NCBI GenBank assembly: GCA_022627495.1 | Contig: JAKEGJ010000029.1 | Location: forward strand, 1 to 64,000 | DNA length: 64,000 nt | Origin: Microcaldota archaeon | GTDB taxonomy: Archaea > Micrarchaeota > Micrarchaeia > Anstonellales > Bilamarchaeaceae | Direction of reading: 5' to 3' | Part shown: positions 31,716 to 40,269 of the stretch, in pieces | Layout of the letters: each line of letters begins with the position of its first letter | Position numbering within the stretch: position 1 is the stretch's first letter | Translations under genes and position numbers: made by a program | The notes under the pieces: generated by a model | Database searches by the model: none | The model's input: the letters and a program-made list of their open reading frames with translations, nothing else | Told to the model about the DNA's origin: nothing

Positions 31716-32756
31716 CTAATATACTATCTGGCCAAGCTTTTTCATCCTGGCCGCCCTCTTCAGCTCTTTCGCTATGCGCCTTCCTGCGCTCATAGGCTCC
31801 TTGTAGTAATAGACGGAATACGGCGAGCCTTCGGGATAGACGTTCGTCCCTGCAACAATCCGCGCGCTGATTTCGAAAGCGTAAATCTGGAGCTCCTCGG
31901 TTATTATCGTCTCCACGCAGAACGGCCCTATCAGCCCCCCGAAGAGGTCGAAAGACGTCTCGCTGATGCGCTGGCCTATCTCCATGTATTCCGAGAGCAG
32001 CGACTCCCGCAGGACCAGCGGCTCGTTCCCTATCACCGTGAAGGCCATCTTCGGGTCCATGCCCAAAGAAACCGCCCGGGCGATCTCGTCCGCGCTGCTT
32101 TCCACGCGCCGGTCTACGCCGAGCAGCTCCAATTCGCCCTGCTTCGTCTTGTATCCATGGCCGGGGAAAGGGCTGAAGAAATAATGCGGGTAGGCGCGCA
32201 CCCCTATCAGGAATTCCTGGATCATGTATTCCTTCTCCTTGACCCTTTTGTGGAATTCCTCCTCAGTGCTGACAACCACGTATCCGCGCCCGCCTTTGGC
32301 TCCGGGGAATTTCACCATCGCCGGGCCGTCTATCTCCTCAGGCTTGAGAATCTTCGGTGTCTTGATGCCTGCCTTGCCTAGCCACTGGAACATCTTGTCC
32401 CGGCTGCGCTCCCACATCAGGCTCGCCCGGTTGCCGTAAACCGGGACCTCCAGGTCGTCGAACGCCGCCCCGACGTATTCAACAAAAGAGCCGTGTGGAA
32501 TCACGATGGCCTCCTCGTCGACGAGATAATCCAGGGGCATGTCCTTGTAGTCCTCGACCTCGATGAACTCGTCCGGCCTCCCGAGCGGGAAGGATTCGTA
32601 AAGCTTGCGCTTGTCCTTCTGCACTATGCCGATGGTCTTGATGCCTTCTTCCCGGGCGCCCTTGAATATCTGGAGCGATGAATGGGAGCAGATTGTAGCT
32701 ATCTTGAACTTCTTGTAATTAGAGAGAATATTCTCTATCTTTTTTCGCTCGAGCAT
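31716..32756 (-). CDS. purP: FAICAR synthetase PurP (ATP-grasp)
   Basis: 346 aa from the ATG at 32756 (MLERKKIENIL); the longer ORF start is upstream of the TATA box. N-terminal CSHSSLQIFKGAREEG, ATP-grasp lid VKFPGAKGGRGYVVVST, and GVRAYPHYFFSPF, ELLGVDRR and ISARIVAGTN are typical of PurP. It uses formate and ATP in the archaeal purine pathway step from AICAR to FAICAR. It shares a divergent promoter region (32790-32801) with the next gene. Confidence 0.93.
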   Translation of the reverse strand: MLERKKIENILSNYKKFKIATICSHSSLQIFKGAREEGIKTIGIVQKDKRKLYESFPLGRPDEFIEVEDYKDMPLDYLVDEEAIVIPHGSFVEYVGAAFDDLEVPVYGNRASLMWERSRDKMFQWLGKAGIKTPKILKPEEIDGPAMVKFPGAKGGRGYVVVSTEEEFHKRVKEKEYMIQEFLIGVRAYPHYFFSPFPGHGYKTKQGELELLGVDRRVESSADEIARAVSLGMDPKMAFTVIGNEPLVLRESLLSEYMEIGQRISETSFDLFGGLIGPFCVETIITEELQIYAFEISARIVAGTNVYPEGSPYSVYYYKEPMSAGRRIAKELKRAARMKKLGQIVY

Positions 32757-32793
32757 ATGATATTTGATGATAAACCTGTTAAAAAATGTTTTT

Positions 32794-32801
32794 GTATATA
32801 T
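32794..32801. promoter_or_regulatory. Shared TATA region between purP and the ORFan pair
   Basis: GTATATAT is near-palindromic and lies 28 nt before the ATG at 32826 (+). It is also correctly oriented, at about 40 nt, for purP (-). Confidence 0.5.
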
Positions 32802-32825
32802 GATTGTTGCATAGGAAGTGATAAT

Positions 32826-33566
32826 ATGGCACAAAGACAGGTTAAGCCTCCGGAAAGGACCGATTCAGAGCGGCTGCTCGAGCAGATGCGCGAGCTCGTG
32901 GATTATGCGAGGAACCTGCGTGTCCCGCTCACGCCGCCGCAGCGCGAGCAGATGAGGCAGTTCCTGGACCAGATGAACCAGCTGATGCAGCAGGTGCAGA
33001 CGACGCAACCCGGCGGGCAGTCGCAGGTTCCGCCCCAGTCAAGGACCGTCCCAGCTTCGAGAAGGGTCAAGCAGTTCGGTCACGAGGACCTGGAGCGTGA
33101 ATTGAGGCTGCCGGTGACACCGCAGGCAGGAGAGGCAGAAGCCCGGCACTCCCCGCAGTCAAGGACCGTCCCAGCTCCGAGAAGGGTCGAGCAGTTCGTT
33201 TATGATGTCAGCCTCGGCGGAAGGACCTACCGCGTCGCGTTGGCAGACCCGCTCCCGGCGCTTCGCGGCGGAGGCGTCGATTTGGCCACAGCCCAGAGGA
33301 GGCTCCACGACCTTTTGCTGAACAACCAGCTCGTCCGGCGCGAGAACCCCAACGATCCAATGAGCCCTGTGATTGCGCTCGCGCAGGTCAATATGCCTGG
33401 CACGACGCCGGCAGACCAGAGGTTCAATGCCGGGGCGCCTAACCAGAGGCTCGACATGTTCAGGGACGCCTACCTGGGCCTTACATTCCGCGGCGGCAAT
33501 TATGCCGAGAGCTCTGCGATACTCATTGCAGAAGCCCCTCGTGCAAATGAGACGCGGAGGAATTAG
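32826..33566 (+). CDS. Unknown protein with internal repeat, first of a paralogous pair
   Basis: 246 aa from the ATG at 32826. A Gln-rich helical N-terminus (REQMRQFLDQMNQLMQQVQ) is followed by two copies of a 15-residue unit (PQSRTVPASRRVKQF and PQSRTVPAPRRVEQF), then a C-terminal domain beginning FVYDVSLGGRTYRVALADPLP. The same domain recurs in the next gene as FRFHVDVAGQSYTVDSNQPLN. No signal peptide or membrane helix. Family not recognised. Confidence 0.75.
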   Translation: MAQRQVKPPERTDSERLLEQMRELVDYARNLRVPLTPPQREQMRQFLDQMNQLMQQVQTTQPGGQSQVPPQSRTVPASRRVKQFGHEDLERELRLPVTPQAGEAEARHSPQSRTVPAPRRVEQFVYDVSLGGRTYRVALADPLPALRGGGVDLATAQRRLHDLLLNNQLVRRENPNDPMSPVIALAQVNMPGTTPADQRFNAGAPNQRLDMFRDAYLGLTFRGGNYAESSAILIAEAPRANETRRN

Positions 33567-33577
33567 GGGGTGTAAAA

Positions 33578-34291
33578 ATGGTGCAGGCAAGAAGAGAACC
33601 GGAGTTGCAGGCTTCTTCGGTGCAGATGACGCCGATGCAGCGGTACAACGAGGCGCAGCGCATCGTCGTCCGTCAGCTCCAGGGTTCGGGTTACACCGAG
33701 CCGGAGGCAAGGGAAGCAGTGCGCCTGGCGAGGTCCATGATATCGTTCACCCCCAGGCAGCCCAAGCCGGAGCCATTGACTCCGGATAACCCGCTTCATC
33801 GGAGGATCAGCGAACGCCTTCTTATCCAGGTGCGCGACACGCTCGTCCAGGCATATCAGTCAGAGGAATCCCTCGGAATGGTGACCGCAGGACGCCTGTA
33901 TGCGCGGCCCGAGAGGGGCATCAGCATGGCGATGGTTCCGGCACCCGTGACCGAATTCCGCTTCCGGTTCCATGTGGATGTTGCCGGGCAGTCATACACG
34001 GTCGATTCAAACCAGCCGCTCAATATCGGGGGCGTCATAACGCGTCCGGACCAGACCGATGCGGGCCGGCTGATGGCTCTGCTCGACAACCGCAACCTGC
34101 CCAACAGCGACTTGCGCATAGCCGACGCGTCCGGCAATCTCGTGAGCCGCGCGGCATTCTCCTCCATCGTCCGGCCGAACTACCGGAGGATTCAGCAGGA
34201 GTTCGCGCAGGCGAATGTGGAAAACCGGACGCCTGACATGGGGATAGTGGACAGCGTGGACGTATCGAGGGTCCGAAGGCCGGCCGGTTGA
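33578..34291 (+). CDS. Unknown protein, second of the paralogous pair
   Basis: 237 aa. An N-terminal helical part (MQRYNEAQRIVVRQLQGSGYTEPEAREAV) could resemble a UBA-like helical bundle, but this is uncertain. The C-terminal domain (about 125-230) is homologous to the C-terminal domain of the preceding protein. It lies 11 nt after that gene, with AGGGGGTG before the ATG, so it is an operon. No transmembrane segment. Function unknown. Confidence 0.75.
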   Translation: MVQARREPELQASSVQMTPMQRYNEAQRIVVRQLQGSGYTEPEAREAVRLARSMISFTPRQPKPEPLTPDNPLHRRISERLLIQVRDTLVQAYQSEESLGMVTAGRLYARPERGISMAMVPAPVTEFRFRFHVDVAGQSYTVDSNQPLNIGGVITRPDQTDAGRLMALLDNRNLPNSDLRIADASGNLVSRAAFSSIVRPNYRRIQQEFAQANVENRTPDMGIVDSVDVSRVRRPAG

Positions 34292-34297
34292 GCGGGC

Positions 34298-35143
34298 TCA
34301 ACGCCTTACCAGGCTTATACGGTCTATTCCTTCCCCCATCCTAATTTCTGTTTCTTCCGCTCCTTTTGTTCCGAAAACCAGATTTCCCCCGGAAACAAAG
34401 AAAGCGGGGTTACCTGCTGAAGCCTGGAACGGTATCGACCTTATCTGCGCGCCCCTTATTACGACCATCTGGCCGGAAAGGGTGGCCAGGAAAAGATATC
34501 CCTGGTGGTAGGCCATCGAAGCACCGGAGACATCGTAAGGGATGTTGTATGAAGGCACCGTGCTCCCCATGTTCTCTAATGGTATGAGCGTGAGCGTTCC
34601 GTTGCGCGTGAGCAAGAAAACCGCATCATCCGATTGCGTCCATGCTACGAACCCGGCAGACAAGATGCCGCTCATGTCGGTTCGGCTGTAGGCCGCGACG
34701 AAGCTGATGTCCACCCCGTCGTTCACGAGGTCGGGCGAGCCGCCACCCGGCCTCACCACAAACAAGCTCCGGTCAGTCAGCACGAAAGCACGCTCGGTGC
34801 GGCAGGCGATGCCGGCAAGCGTCTCTCCGGCTTCGAGAAGGTTTACAATCCTGACCATGCCCCGCTCCGAGGAATAATCGAGTGTCCTTCCGCTCATGCT
34901 GCATGCGGGATTCCGTGAAGCTGCCGCATCCGGTGACTTGTGCCTCGGGGGCGACTTTTGGGACTGCGTCAGCCTGGCCTCTTCGAGAACCGGGTTCCGT
35001 ACAGCCACCGCGTTGGTGGCCGGCGAACATGCGCTCATCGTGGCTGCAACCGTCAAGCCGAAGGCGAGTTTCCGTATTAGTCTGGGCTTGCCTGCCTCTT
35101 CCCCATCCCCCTTGCCGTACGCCAGCCTCTTCCGCCCCTGCAT
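34298..35143 (-). CDS. Lipoprotein with beta-rich (propeller-like) domain
   Basis: 281 aa. A basic N-terminus leads into a hydrophobic stretch ending in MSACS (lipobox Cys about residue 39), then a Ser/Pro-rich linker. Repeated blade-like segments follow (CRTERAFVLTDRSLFVVRP, WTQSDDAVFLLTRNGTLTLIP, AYHQGYLFLATLSGQMVVIRG, FFVSGGNLVFGTKG), suggesting a small beta-propeller outside the membrane. No family recognised. GTTTATAAA (35166-35174, read on the minus strand) about 27 nt before the ATG is its promoter. Confidence 0.7.
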   Translation of the reverse strand: MQGRKRLAYGKGDGEEAGKPRLIRKLAFGLTVAATMSACSPATNAVAVRNPVLEEARLTQSQKSPPRHKSPDAAASRNPACSMSGRTLDYSSERGMVRIVNLLEAGETLAGIACRTERAFVLTDRSLFVVRPGGGSPDLVNDGVDISFVAAYSRTDMSGILSAGFVAWTQSDDAVFLLTRNGTLTLIPLENMGSTVPSYNIPYDVSGASMAYHQGYLFLATLSGQMVVIRGAQIRSIPFQASAGNPAFFVSGGNLVFGTKGAEETEIRMGEGIDRISLVRR

Positions 35144-35228
35144 AGCTGCTTCTTTGTTTGTTACAGTTTATAAATGATTATGTTAATCCATCACAACTGA
35201 CTTAAATCCCGCAAGAATAATCCCCATT

Positions 35229-36467
35229 ATGAAAGCCGTAATACTCGCTGCCGGCGAAGGTGTCCGGCTCAGGCCGCTCACGGAAACCCGGCCGAAGCCC
35301 ATGCTTCCTGCCGCCGGCAAGCCGATACTCCACCATCTGCTTTCCGAGGCTAAAAAGGCCGGCGTAACGGAAGCCGTCGTAATCGTCCGCCACATGAAAG
35401 AGAAACTTGCGGGCTATTTCGCAGATAACGATGCCGGAGTCAAGCTCAGCTTCGTGGAGCAGGGCCGGGAAAGCGGCACGGGCGCGGCGCTCCTTGCCGC
35501 GCAGGGAGCGATGGACGACACATTCCTTGTCCTGGCAGGGGACATCGTGACCGAGGCATCGGTGATGAAGGCCGTGATGGACGCGCACGAAGGCGGCATC
35601 ACGCTGGGGCTCAAGAAAGTCGCGAACCCGCACGGCTACGGGGTTGCGGAGCTTTCGGGCGGCCGCATAAGCCTGTTCGAGGAGAAGCCGCAGCACCCGA
35701 AATCCGACCTGGCAAACCTTTCCGTATACTGCATGGAGCCGACCGTATTCTCCGAACTCAAATCCACCCAGAAATCCGAGCGCGGCGAGTATGAGCTGGT
35801 AAGCCTGTTCATCGGCGCGAAGGGCGTTGTTGTGGACGGATACTGGCGCGACATCGCATATCCGTGGGACCTCCTTGAGGCGAACGAGTGGCTTCTTTCG
35901 AAAATGGAATCCAGAAGCGGGCACATCGAAAACTCCACAATCGAGGGAAAGGTCATCATGGAAAAAGGTGCGCGGATTATCAACAGCTATGTGGAAGGGT
36001 GCGCGTATATAGGGGAAGGCACCGTAGTGGGCCCGAATGCCTGCTTGCGGGGCCACTGCTCGATTGGGAAAAACTGCTCGATAGGTCCGGGCACGACCGT
36101 GAAAAGCAGCATACTCCTTGACAACGTGAATGCGAAGCACCTCGCCTATATCGGCGACAGCGTCATAGGGGAGAACGTCAATATCGGCTCGGGCACGCAG
36201 ATTGCGAATTTCCGCTTCGACGGCGCAAACGTCAACGTCCTCACGGAGCGGGGGTGGGCCAATTCGGGCCGGAAGAAGCTCGGTGCGTTCGTAGGCGACA
36301 ACACGAAATTCGGCGTCCTCTCCTGCACGATGCCGGGCAAGCTGATTGGCGCGAACTGCGAGATACACTCCGGCGTCGTAGTCAACAAGAACGTCCCTTC
36401 GGGCGTGCGCGTGTTCACGCGCCAGCCTATCGAGTTCGGAAAAGTGGGGGACGGGCAAGGGGAATAA
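35229..36467 (+). CDS. Bifunctional sugar-1-phosphate nucleotidylyltransferase/acetyltransferase
   Basis: 412 aa. The N-terminal Rossmann-like transferase has LAAGEGVRLRPLTETRPKPM (nucleotide-binding signature), LVLAGDIV and GYWRDIAYPWDLL. From about residue 235 the chain becomes a left-handed beta-helix of hexapeptide repeats (CAYIGEGTVVGPNACLRG, CSIGKNCSIGPG), as in GlmU and the archaeal ST0452-type enzymes. It likely makes a UDP- or dTDP-activated sugar such as UDP-GlcNAc for surface glycans; the substrate cannot be read from the motifs. A short TTAAATC element precedes the ATG. Confidence 0.9.
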   Translation: MKAVILAAGEGVRLRPLTETRPKPMLPAAGKPILHHLLSEAKKAGVTEAVVIVRHMKEKLAGYFADNDAGVKLSFVEQGRESGTGAALLAAQGAMDDTFLVLAGDIVTEASVMKAVMDAHEGGITLGLKKVANPHGYGVAELSGGRISLFEEKPQHPKSDLANLSVYCMEPTVFSELKSTQKSERGEYELVSLFIGAKGVVVDGYWRDIAYPWDLLEANEWLLSKMESRSGHIENSTIEGKVIMEKGARIINSYVEGCAYIGEGTVVGPNACLRGHCSIGKNCSIGPGTTVKSSILLDNVNAKHLAYIGDSVIGENVNIGSGTQIANFRFDGANVNVLTERGWANSGRKKLGAFVGDNTKFGVLSCTMPGKLIGANCEIHSGVVVNKNVPSGVRVFTRQPIEFGKVGDGQGE

Positions 36468-36512
36468 AAGGCGTTCCCAACTGCTTTGTCGGCCTATGTA
36501 TCAGGTGTTCTT

Positions 36513-37100
36513 ATGGGAGACTGCAAGACAATCGAGAATCTGGGAAAGGCATTCATCGGGGAAAGCATGGCGCGCAACCGCTACACGATGTACGCGGGCA
36601 TCGCCGCCAAGGAAGGTTACCGGCAGATATCAGATATATTCCTCGCGACCGCGATGAACGAATTGGAGCATGCCGAATGGAACATGCGCATGCTGAACGC
36701 GGTCCTTGAGAAGACCGGCACGAAGGGCGAGGTGATGGCCACATCGGAAGTTCCGCACGTGGTGAAAACGACCCCCGAGAATCTTGCGGCGGCCATGGCC
36801 GGCGAGCACTACGAGACCACGAAGATGTACCCGGAGTTCGCGCAGATGGCGCAGAAGGAAGGCTTCCCGGACGTCGCGGCCCGCCTGCGCTCTATTGGCG
36901 CTGTAGAAGCGCACCACGAGCAGCGCTACAAGATGCTGCTTGAGCAGGTGAAGGCGGGAACGCTCTTCAAGAAGTCGGCCAAGGTCAAGTGGATTTGCAT
37001 GAAGTGCGGCTATGTGCACGAGGGCAGCGAGCCCCCTGCAAAGTGCCCCTCGTGCGACCATGACAAGAGCTACTACATGCTGTTATGCGAGGCATTCTGA
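36513..37100 (+). CDS. Rubrerythrin
   Basis: 195 aa from the ATG at 36513, with AGGTG (36503-36507) as Shine-Dalgarno. The ferritin-like diiron domain has GESMARNRYTMYA, MNELEHAEW, AGEHYETTKMYPEF and EAHHEQRY. The C-terminal rubredoxin domain (from about 160) has CMKCGYVHEG and CPSCDHDK. It detoxifies hydrogen peroxide, consistent with an anaerobic or microaerophilic lifestyle. The track start (36486) lacks an SD. Confidence 0.95.
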   Translation: MGDCKTIENLGKAFIGESMARNRYTMYAGIAAKEGYRQISDIFLATAMNELEHAEWNMRMLNAVLEKTGTKGEVMATSEVPHVVKTTPENLAAAMAGEHYETTKMYPEFAQMAQKEGFPDVAARLRSIGAVEAHHEQRYKMLLEQVKAGTLFKKSAKVKWICMKCGYVHEGSEPPAKCPSCDHDKSYYMLLCEAF

Positions 37101-37157
37101 ATTTTTTTCCTTTTCCCATATTCTTTTATTTGATTGCATATCCAATAGGAACTTCAC

Positions 37158-37368
37158 GCAGGGGTTCGGGTGGAATTGCGTATTGCATCCGCCGCCCTCC
37201 TGCTGGGGTAAATCTCAGGAAGTTTGATAGAAAATTTACCCTTAGAATGACTGCGGGAAATTTTCTGCAGGGGTTGTAGCTGGCCGTTTTGCGGCCATCA
37301 AACCCCCTGGTCATATTCATTCGCAGGGGTTTGTGTGAACTCGCATTGCTCGTTCACAGCACCCCTGC
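37158..37368 (+). repeat. Three GCAGGGGTT-initiated hairpin repeats before tRNA-Leu
   Basis: GCAGGGGTT occurs at 37158, 37267 and 37323, and a fourth time as the 5' end of tRNA-Leu (37392). The first and fourth share TTCACGCAGGGGTT exactly. The second copy can fold with AAACCCCCTG around a GGCCG/CGGCC inner stem. The third pairs GCAGGGGT with ACCCCTGC around GTGAAC/GTTCAC. The stems mimic the acceptor stem of the neighbouring tRNA. No gene lies in 37101-37391. Confidence 0.6.
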
Positions 37369-37391
37369 TACTGTGCGACATTTGTTTTCAC

Positions 37392-37475
37392 GCAGGGGTT
37401 GCCGAGTGGTCAAAGGCGCCAGGTTCAGGGCCTGGTCGGTTAGTCCGTTCAAGAGTTCAAATCTCTTCCCCTGCA
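37392..37475 (+). tRNA. tRNA-Leu (CAG)
   Basis: Acceptor GCAGGGG/CCCCTGC. The anticodon stem CCAGG/CCTGG encloses loop TTCAGGG, so the anticodon is CAG. The long variable arm is typical of leucine tRNA, the T-arm is AAGAG-TTCAAAT-CTCTT, and the discriminator base is A. A T7 run follows. It appears to be the attachment gene of the adjoining island. Confidence 0.92.
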
Positions 37476-37487
37476 AGAATTTTTTTC
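37456..37487 (+). repeat. Putative attachment site, left copy (tRNA-Leu 3' end)
   Basis: The tRNA-Leu 3' end and following T run (AATCTCTTCCCC then GCAA and Ts) recur imperfectly at 40198-40226, across a 2.7-kb stretch with two foreign-looking genes. Confidence 0.45.
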
Positions 37488-37539
37488 CTTGAATACTCTG
37501 GTTTTAAAAAAAAGATTGCCAATCCGGACTGATTCCAAT

Positions 37540-38351
37540 TTATTTCACCTTCATCTGCTCGAGGAGCCTCGCGACCGCGTCAATCTGCTCCCGGCTTCCG
37601 TCTATAATGAGCGTGCCGTTTTCCTGCCGGACCGTAAACTGCGTGCCACCTGCGGGTTCCCGGAGTTCGCGGATAAGCGGTTCGATATTGCCTGGGGATG
37701 TCACTTCAGCCGCCTCGACAGCGATCCCGAAGCCAAAGGACGGCGCAGAGTCGAGATAGACGTTCCGCCTGACGTTGCCGCTCCAGCAGACGCGGGCAAC
37801 AAGGCCCACTCGTTTATCGATTCTCCAAAGGTATCTGGCAGCTTCGTTATTACCATCGACTTTCTTTCCAGTTGGAAAATCATTTCCGCATCGCAGAGAT
37901 ACCATTTTTTCGAAGCAACGGGAAATTCGGAAACTACACCTACTTCTTTTGCTTGCACAATCCTTGTTTTTCCGTCGGTTTCAAGTGTGAAGTTCGGATG
38001 TTCGGTAATTAGTACGACGTTTTTCTTCCCCTGGTGCTCTTGCGGGACTGGGAAAATATATCTAACCCCGGTTTCAGAATCGGTGTACGCGATACTTTTT
38101 CCAAGCTTTTGGTCAGGCTTCTCATAGCCGGTCATGGTGCCGCTCCAGCAAGCAAATACTTCTCTGATACCTCGCCATTCGTCGCTTCCTACCAATTCCT
38201 GACTAAGCCGTTTGTTCGAGGCAATGACAACGCCTGCTTCATCAGCTTTTGCCAAAGCCTCTTCCATCGGAACGCCGTTAAACCTTTTCACCAAGATGGC
38301 CAGATTTGGGCCTCTTATTCTTTCCTTTCCTGAAACCTGAGCAACAGTCAT
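37540..38351 (-). pseudogene. Frameshifted paralogue of the 3227-4027 protein
   Basis: Two ORFs on the minus strand, 38351-37701 and 37905-37540, are the N- and C-terminal halves of one homologue of the 266-aa protein at 3.2 kb. Shared phrases are ELVGSDEWRGIREVF near the start and FGFGIAV and GTLIIDGSREQIDAV near the end. The frames differ by -1 (or +2). The change falls near 37824-37840, where KLPDTFG in one frame and RYLWRID in the other both match the paralogue. It may be a real mutation, a programmed shift or an assembly error; no obvious slippery heptamer is seen. AAGGTGAA precedes the ATG, and the upstream region carries a perfect palindrome. Confidence 0.7.
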
Positions 38352-38359
38352 AAGTTCAC

Positions 38360-38375
38360 CTTACCTATTGGTAAG
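38360..38375. promoter_or_regulatory. Palindromic operator candidate
   Basis: CTTACC-TATT-GGTAAG, a perfect 6-bp inverted repeat between the Shine-Dalgarno and TATA-like sequence of the frameshifted gene. A regulator binding here would block that promoter. Confidence 0.4.
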
Positions 38376-38500
38376 TATATTGTGCATCAACATACTTAAA
38401 AATTTATTTATTAACACATCTATGACTCTGGCGTCCCGTTCGCATATCTTTAAATATTATTATGTTTGTAATAATTACAAATATAATAAAGATGATGCGT

Positions 38501-39937
38501 ATGAAGTTCTACAACCGTGTAAATGAGCTGGAAGAGCTTAAAACCCTCTCGAAAGCCGCAGAGAAAAAAACGGTGATGTGCGTCATTACCGGAGTCAGAA
38601 GGGTCGGAAAAACCGAGCTGATCAAGGAATTCTTCAAGGAGGAAGACGGTCTTTACTTCTATGTCGATAGCTCAAAAACCTCTGCCCAGCTGCTGTCTGA
38701 GTTTTCAGGCGAACTGAAAGAGAGGCTGGGCCTTTCAGAGCGGCTCGCCGTCTCTTCATGGGACGACCTTTTCCATGATATCTTCGAATACTCAAAGAAA
38801 AAGAAAGTCGTCTTGGCTTTCGACGAATTTCAGCGGTTCACCTGGATAGATAAGACCCTACCGTTCATCCTCCAGAAATTCTTCGATCTGAACAAGAACG
38901 ACTCAAAGATGTTCATCATCATCTCGGGCTCAAGCTTCGGCCTGCTCAAAGGCATGTTCATCGACCAAGACGCTCCCCTCTTCCAGAGGCCTGCAAACAT
39001 CCTACACCTCCGGCAATTCGATTTTGGGACGATCTGCAGGATACTGGACGATCTGGGTGTCAAAGGCTTCAAGGACAAAGTAGAGCTATACGCTCTTTTC
39101 GGAGGCATCCCGAAATACTACGACCTTATTGAGGATTACGGGGTAAAAAGCGCCGACCTGGCCATGAAAAAGCTCCTTTATGGACAACTGGCGCCCCTGC
39201 GTGATGAGGTCAAGAACATAATGGCCGAGGAATTCGGCAAAGAGACGGCAACCTATTACGGCATCCTGTCCACCGCTGCGCTGGGAAAAACAAAAGCCAA
39301 TGAGATAGCTGATTATTCAGGTGTAAAGGAAACCTCTTTGGGGCCGTACCTGTATGACCTGACAGAGCTTCTTGGCGCACTCAAGAAAGAGCTGCCGGTC
39401 ACCGAGGGGATAAGGAGCAAAAAAGCCAGATACTGCCTGAACAACCAGTTCTTCAAGCTCTGGTTCAGGTTCGTTTTCAGGAAACAGAGCGAGTTCGAGC
39501 TTGGCAGGTTCGAAGAGCTGTTCGCCCAATTCCAAGAAGAGAAGAATTCGTTTGTTGGCCGCGCCTTTGAGGAAATCTGCAAGCAGTACCTTCTGAAAAC
39601 CATGAAGTTCGAGAAAATCGGCAGGTGGTGGGGCAAAGGTAAAAACGAACCGGTTGAGATTGACCTGCTGGCCTTGGACGAGAAAAGCTCTCTTGCGATA
39701 TTCTCAGAATGCAAGTGGCAGGAAAAGCCGGTTACTGTTTCGGATATGGTAGCTTTCAAGGAGAAGGCTGCCTTTGTGGACTGGAAATCCGGCAGCCGCT
39801 CGGAGAAATTCGTGTTCTTCTCAAAATCCGGGTTTGACAAAAAAGCCCATGAGTTTGGGGCGGAAAACGGCTGGCTTCTTGTTGGTCTGGATGAGCTGGA
39901 GCGTGCTTTCAAAGAATCCGCTCCTTTATCCACCTAA
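38501..39937 (+). CDS. Archaeal ATPase with DUF234-type C-terminal nuclease-like domain
   Basis: 478 aa from MKFYNRVNELEEL (38501); starts at 38495 or 38462 are possible. The N-terminal STAND/AAA-like ATPase has VITGVRRVGKTELI (Walker A, about 32) and VVLAFDEFQRF (Walker B, about 108), then a winged-helix region. The C-terminal domain has VEIDLLALDEKSSLAIFSECKWQ, a PD-(D/E)xK-like acidic/lysine arrangement. Such proteins are common on archaeal mobile elements and in defence-like settings; their role is unproven. The gene is AT-richer than the core and lies in the tRNA-Leu island. TTTAAATATTA precedes it. Confidence 0.88.
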   Translation: MKFYNRVNELEELKTLSKAAEKKTVMCVITGVRRVGKTELIKEFFKEEDGLYFYVDSSKTSAQLLSEFSGELKERLGLSERLAVSSWDDLFHDIFEYSKKKKVVLAFDEFQRFTWIDKTLPFILQKFFDLNKNDSKMFIIISGSSFGLLKGMFIDQDAPLFQRPANILHLRQFDFGTICRILDDLGVKGFKDKVELYALFGGIPKYYDLIEDYGVKSADLAMKKLLYGQLAPLRDEVKNIMAEEFGKETATYYGILSTAALGKTKANEIADYSGVKETSLGPYLYDLTELLGALKKELPVTEGIRSKKARYCLNNQFFKLWFRFVFRKQSEFELGRFEELFAQFQEEKNSFVGRAFEEICKQYLLKTMKFEKIGRWWGKGKNEPVEIDLLALDEKSSLAIFSECKWQEKPVTVSDMVAFKEKAAFVDWKSGSRSEKFVFFSKSGFDKKAHEFGAENGWLLVGLDELERAFKESAPLST

Positions 39938-40229
39938 TCCTCGCTTCTACATTTTACCGTTATATTACCAGTTAAACTTCTTACCCCTAAATTTTCTGAT
40001 GGGTAGGGGTGTGTACTTCGATAAAAACCATTTTTGCTGCCTCTAAAGAATGCCCCTATATTGTGTGTGAGGGCTGTTGGAGTGAGTCAGGGGGCATTTA
40101 GGAAGAGTTTGGCGAGGGTTTCGTGTGGGGTCTAATTTCAGGACAATCAGCTCATAGGGTGGGTCTGCCAACCCTTCCCCTGCATTCTACTTCCGGGTCG
40201 AATCTCTTCCCCCCGCAAATTTTTTACTA
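39938..40229. other. Gene-free island end with hairpins and tRNA-like remnants
   Basis: No credible ORF. AATGCCCC near 40047 can pair with GGGGCATT near 40091. AGGGTGG (about 40156) pairs with CCAACCCT. Two tRNA-3'-end-like strings follow, CCCTTCCCCTGCA (about 40172) and TCGAATCTCTTCCCC (40198). Confidence 0.5.
40198..40226 (+). repeat. Putative attachment site, right copy
   Basis: TCGAATCTCTTCCCC then GCAA and a T run, matching the tRNA-Leu 3' end at 37457-37487 with a few substitutions. Imperfect, so either an old integration or a remnant tRNA. Confidence 0.45.
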
Positions 40230-40269
40230 ATGGAAAACGAGAAAAAGATACTAAAAAAAGGAAAAAGCA

